Shown piece by piece: positions 54,617 through 58,577 of a stretch of DNA of 58,577 bases (position 1 is its first letter; each line of letters opens with the position of its first letter). Under the pieces are notes generated by a model. That model saw only the letters and a list, made by a program, of their open reading frames with translations. It was not told the DNA's origin and searched no databases. The DNA comes from Cupriavidus sp. (lineage in GTDB: Bacteria > Pseudomonadota > Gammaproteobacteria > Burkholderiales > Burkholderiaceae). The position numbers were made by a program, and so were the translations under genes. Location of the stretch: the NCBI GenBank assembly GCA_031181345.1, contig JAPSLC010000034.1, positions 1 to 58,577 on the forward strand, in the 5' to 3' direction.

Positions 54617-55591
54617 TCATCGCCGATCGACCGCTTCGGCCAGCGCGTGCGCCAGCCCCGGCAGCGCGGGGAACTGCGCGGTGATCACCTGCACCGGCAC
54701 CGGTTCCAGGAACGCGCGCATGCGTCCCTTGTCGACGAAGCGCGCGTTGAAGCTCGACGCCGCCAGCGCCTGAACGAAGCGTGGCACGATGCCGCCGCCG
54801 ATATAGACGCCGCCGCGCGCGCCGAGGATCAGCGTCACATCGGCCGCCACCGAACCGAGCAGGCCGCAGAACACCGCGAGCGCGCGCTGGCACAGCGCGT
54901 CGCCGCGCTGCAAGGCGCCCTCGGTGACCTCCGCCGCGGTCAGCGGCACGCGCACGGGCGTACCCGTTTCTGCGGCCAGCGCGGCGTGCGTATGCGACAG
55001 CCCCATGCCCGACAGCAGCCGTTCGGCCGAGACGCGGCCGTGCTCGCGATGCGCGGCATGCCAGGCGATCCACTCGTCGTCGGTGGCCGGCATCAGCTCG
55101 ACATGCCCGCCCTCTCCGGCCAGCGCCACCGGCCCCGCACCGTGGCGGCCAGGGATCAGGCCGGACACGCCGAGCCCGGTGCCGGGGCCGATCAAGGCCA
55201 GCGGCGTGTCGGCTGCGGGCGTGCCCGCACGCACCGGCGCCAGCTCGCCGGGTTGCAGATACGGCAGCGCCAGCGCCAGCGCGGTGAAGTCGTTGAGCGC
55301 CAGCAGCGTCTCCAGACCCAGCGCCTGGCGCACCGCCTCGATCGAAAACGCCCAGGCGTGGTTGGTCAGCTTGACGCGATCGCCGGTGACCGGATTGGCC
55401 AGGCCGATCGCCGCATGGCGAGGCTGCGGTCCCGACAGCTGCGACAGGTATTGCCGCATCGCCGCTTCCAGCGACGGATAGTCGGCGACCTTCAGCGCCG
55501 TCACCGGTCCGATCGCATCGGGCGCGGTCTGCAGGGCGAAGCGGACATTGGTGCCGCCGACATCGGCAAGCAGGCGTGGGTAGGTAGTCAT
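54617..55591 (-). CDS. glk: Glucokinase
   Basis: A 324-residue ATP-dependent glucokinase of the Glk (proteobacterial) family, giving glucose-6-phosphate in the cytoplasm. The phosphate loop is LLADVGGTNVRFAL; ANPVTGDRVKLTNHAWAFS and LLALNDFTALALALPYL contain the sugar-site residues, with Asn and the catalytic Asp; IGPGTGLGVSGLI and GEGGHVELMP follow. The part AAETGTPVRV is coded by an exact copy of the dispersed 15-base repeat (54960-54974). It follows pgl after 78 bases, and the response-regulator gene comes 46 bases after it. The set zwf-pgl-glk with divergent edd is the upper Entner-Doudoroff route. Confidence 0.95.
   Translation of the reverse strand: MTTYPRLLADVGGTNVRFALQTAPDAIGPVTALKVADYPSLEAAMRQYLSQLSGPQPRHAAIGLANPVTGDRVKLTNHAWAFSIEAVRQALGLETLLALNDFTALALALPYLQPGELAPVRAGTPAADTPLALIGPGTGLGVSGLIPGRHGAGPVALAGEGGHVELMPATDDEWIAWHAAHREHGRVSAERLLSGMGLSHTHAALAAETGTPVRVPLTAAEVTEGALQRGDALCQRALAVFCGLLGSVAADVTLILGARGGVYIGGGIVPRFVQALAASSFNARFVDKGRMRAFLEPVPVQVITAQFPALPGLAHALAEAVDRR
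54960..54974 (+). repeat. Dispersed 15-base repeat inside glk
   Basis: An exact GTACCCGTTTCTGCG is inside the glucokinase coding sequence (antisense), where it encodes Ala-Glu-Thr-Gly-Thr. It is the only copy inside a gene. Confidence 0.9.
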
Positions 55592-55669
55592 CGCAAGGCG
55601 GGAAACTTCGGGCGAAATTCGGGCGGTCGTGGCAACGCGCTCCAGTGGATCAGTCAGGGGCAGAGCAAG

Positions 55670-56350
55670 TCAGGCGGTGAACACGTCGAAGCCGTGGCGA
55701 TGCCGGCTGGCGACGACTCCCACCGGCAGCGCGGGCCCAGGCTCCTGCAGCGCGCGCTCGAACACCTCGGCCTTGGCCGAGCCTGCAAAGGCCAGGAAGA
55801 CGCGCTCGGCCGCCAGCAATGCCGCCAGATTCAGCGTCACGCGCGCATGCGGCGCGCTGGCCGGGCGCGTCACCACATAGCAGGGCGTATCGCCGTTCAG
55901 CGCTTCGCCGAGCTCCGGCGCATCGGCGAACAGCGACGCGGTATGGCCGTCCTCGCCCATGCCGAGCACCGCCACGTCGGGCTGGCGGAATGTGCCATTG
56001 AGGCGGACCACCGCGCGCGCGGGCTCGGACGCCTCCAGCGCATCGGCGATCAGCGGCGCGAAGCTGGCCGCCGCCGCGGCATCTCGCAGCAGGTGCTCCT
56101 GCACGAGGCGGGCGTTGCTGTCCTCGTGCCCGGGCGGCACCGCGCGCTCATCGACCAGCGTGATGGTGACCGCGTCCCAGCGCACCGGCCGATAGCGCAG
56201 TCGCTCGAACATCGACGCCGGCGAGCGCCCGCCCGAGACGGCAAGCACCGCGTGTCCGCGGTCCTGGATGGCGAGGTCGAGCGCGTGGCTGACGGCGGCG
56301 GCCAGCGCTTCAGCCTGGTCCAGCAGCGAGGGATGTTCGAAGCGGCGCAT
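55670..56350 (-). CDS. pgl: 6-phosphogluconolactonase
   Basis: A 226-residue lactonase of the DevB/Pgl family, hydrolysing 6-phosphogluconolactone to 6-phosphogluconate. The motifs AVSGGRSPASMFERL, ITLVDERAVPPGHEDSNARLVQEHLL and VAVLGMGEDGHTASLFADAPEL are all present. ATG 56350 (MRRFEHPSL) is chosen; the frame extends to 56548 over the end of zwf, where it is non-coding. It is the second gene in zwf-pgl-glk, 56 bases after zwf. Confidence 0.95.
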   Translation of the reverse strand: MRRFEHPSLLDQAEALAAAVSHALDLAIQDRGHAVLAVSGGRSPASMFERLRYRPVRWDAVTITLVDERAVPPGHEDSNARLVQEHLLRDAAAAASFAPLIADALEASEPARAVVRLNGTFRQPDVAVLGMGEDGHTASLFADAPELGEALNGDTPCYVVTRPASAPHARVTLNLAALLAAERVFLAFAGSAKAEVFERALQEPGPALPVGVVASRHRHGFDVFTA

Positions 56351-56406
56351 GGCGATTTCCGGAGTCAGGGTTCGTTGGAGCGGAGGGGCTGACGTCAACG
56401 CGGGGG

Positions 56407-57861
<1,455 letters not shown>

Positions 57862-58093
57862 CCTGACCTCCTTGTCGCTTGATAGAGACCCCGTAGCGCG
57901 GCCGATGGGGCCAGTTTACGTGAGTCGCGGGCGCTTTGCGAGCCACGCGGCAGCGCTCGGCCAGTGCGGCGGCAGGTGTGGCGGCAAGGCGCGGCGGCCC
58001 GGCAGGCATGCTCCGTGCAAGCCCCTCTGACATGCGCTAGGCTGAACGGCGACGTTCCCCGCGACATCCAAGAATTCCGCTGGAGAGAGCCCC

Positions 58094-58577
58094 ATGCCCC
58101 ATCCCGTACTCGAACAAGTGACGGCCCGCATCGTGGCCCGCAGCGCGCCGACGCGCCAGGCCTACCTGTCCCGCACGCAGGCCATGGCCGGCAGCAAGGT
58201 GCAACGCGCGCAGCTGTCCTGCACGAATCTCGCGCACGGCTTTGCCTCGATGCCCGAGCCCGCCAAGATCCGCCTGAAGGCCGAGGAACGGCCCAACGTG
58301 GCGATCGTTTCCTCGTACAACGACATGCTTTCGGCGCACCAACCGCTGGGAGAGTTCCCCGCCTGGCTCAAGGAAACCGCGCTGGAGGCCGGCGCCACCG
58401 CGCAATTCGCCGGCGGCGTGCCGGCGATGTGCGACGGCGTGACGCAGGGGCAGGACGGCATGGAGCTGTCGCTGTTCTCGCGCGACGTGATCGCACAGGC
58501 CACCGCGGTCGCGCTGTCGCACCAGATGTTCGATGCCGCGCTGTACCTGGGCATCTGCGACAAGATCGTGCCCGGGC
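58094..58577 (+). CDS. edd: 6-phosphogluconate dehydratase, 5' part
   Basis: The first 161 residues of an IlvD/Edd-family dehydratase, which makes 2-keto-3-deoxy-6-phosphogluconate from 6-phosphogluconate; the rest lies outside the window. Edd features: MPHPVLEQVTARIVARSAPTRQAYLSRTQAM, CTNLAHGFASMPEPAKIRL, VAIVSSYNDMLSAHQPLGEFPAWLKETA, and QFAGGVPAMCDGVTQGQDGMELSLFSRDVIA, where the Cys residues of the 4Fe-4S cluster (CTNLAHG, MCDGVTQG) are kept. TGGAGAGAG precedes ATG 58094. It is divergent from zwf, and together with zwf, pgl and glk it forms the Entner-Doudoroff entry. Confidence 0.95.
   Translation, partial: MPHPVLEQVTARIVARSAPTRQAYLSRTQAMAGSKVQRAQLSCTNLAHGFASMPEPAKIRLKAEERPNVAIVSSYNDMLSAHQPLGEFPAWLKETALEAGATAQFAGGVPAMCDGVTQGQDGMELSLFSRDVIAQATAVALSHQMFDAALYLGICDKIVPG

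Noticed and set aside
57862..58093. Search for a HexR-type site between zwf and edd
   Set aside because: No TGTARTxAAYTACA-like or other convincing palindrome was seen, so no operator is annotated.

Overview
The window is about two-thirds G+C with dense, GC3-rich coding on both strands. Gene content points to a betaproteobacterium of the Burkholderiales, most likely Cupriavidus or a close relative: an HU protein with an Ala/Lys-rich tail, CaiB/enoyl-CoA hydratase modules, an RND metal-efflux set, and Entner-Doudoroff genes zwf-pgl-glk divergent from edd. This is inferred from familiarity with the families; no search was run. I saw no tRNA, rRNA, CRISPR array or intact insertion sequence.

Layout. 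1-5.1 kb: end of an EamA permease, an HU-like protein, a His-rich exported protein, and a GntR regulator divergent from an enoyl-CoA hydratase/CoA-transferase pair, with a perfect 10-bp palindrome between them. 5.1-11 kb: a CzcCBA-type tripartite efflux operon. 11-17.5 kb: two TSUP permeases, a DUF938 methyltransferase, a YigZ-ferredoxin pair, an esterase, and a P450-ABM-TSUP operon facing an ArsR-type regulator. 18-25.8 kb: LysR regulator, zinc alcohol dehydrogenase, a NUDIX-metallo-hydrolase fusion, an MscS channel and a clear LysP. 25.9-30.8 kb: a five-gene operon (PepSY, DUF2271, DUF4198, ApbE, membrane-anchored diflavin reductase) behind a Fur-box-like promoter; the DUF2271 protein carries a likely ApbE flavinylation motif, so this reads as an iron-regulated extracytoplasmic flavin electron-transfer system.

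31-40.8 kb: a chemoreceptor, then a visibly lower-GC cassette of Rieske oxygenase, KamA-family radical SAM aminomutase-like enzyme and LysE-type exporter. This is the best candidate for an undescribed pathway: it looks able to modify and export an amino acid or betaine. Next come a periplasmic asparaginase, a NYN-domain protein ending in a MbcA/ParS/Xre-like domain, a strong orphan Fur box, and a small Cys-rich protein. 40.8-48.5 kb: three c-di-GMP enzymes around fumC. 48.6-50.2 kb: a glycine riboswitch with its own terminator in front of a DadA-type oxidoreductase. 50.2-52.4 kb: a cluster of short dispersed repeats, an SDR, and a BrnT/BrnA toxin-antitoxin pair with an unusual extended BrnA. 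52.4-58.6 kb: sensor kinase and response regulator trailing zwf-pgl-glk, divergent from edd.

A 15-base sequence, GTACCCGTTTCTGCG, occurs at seven places (one with a single mismatch) between 40.7 and 55 kb, mostly outside genes but once inside glk. Chance cannot explain it.
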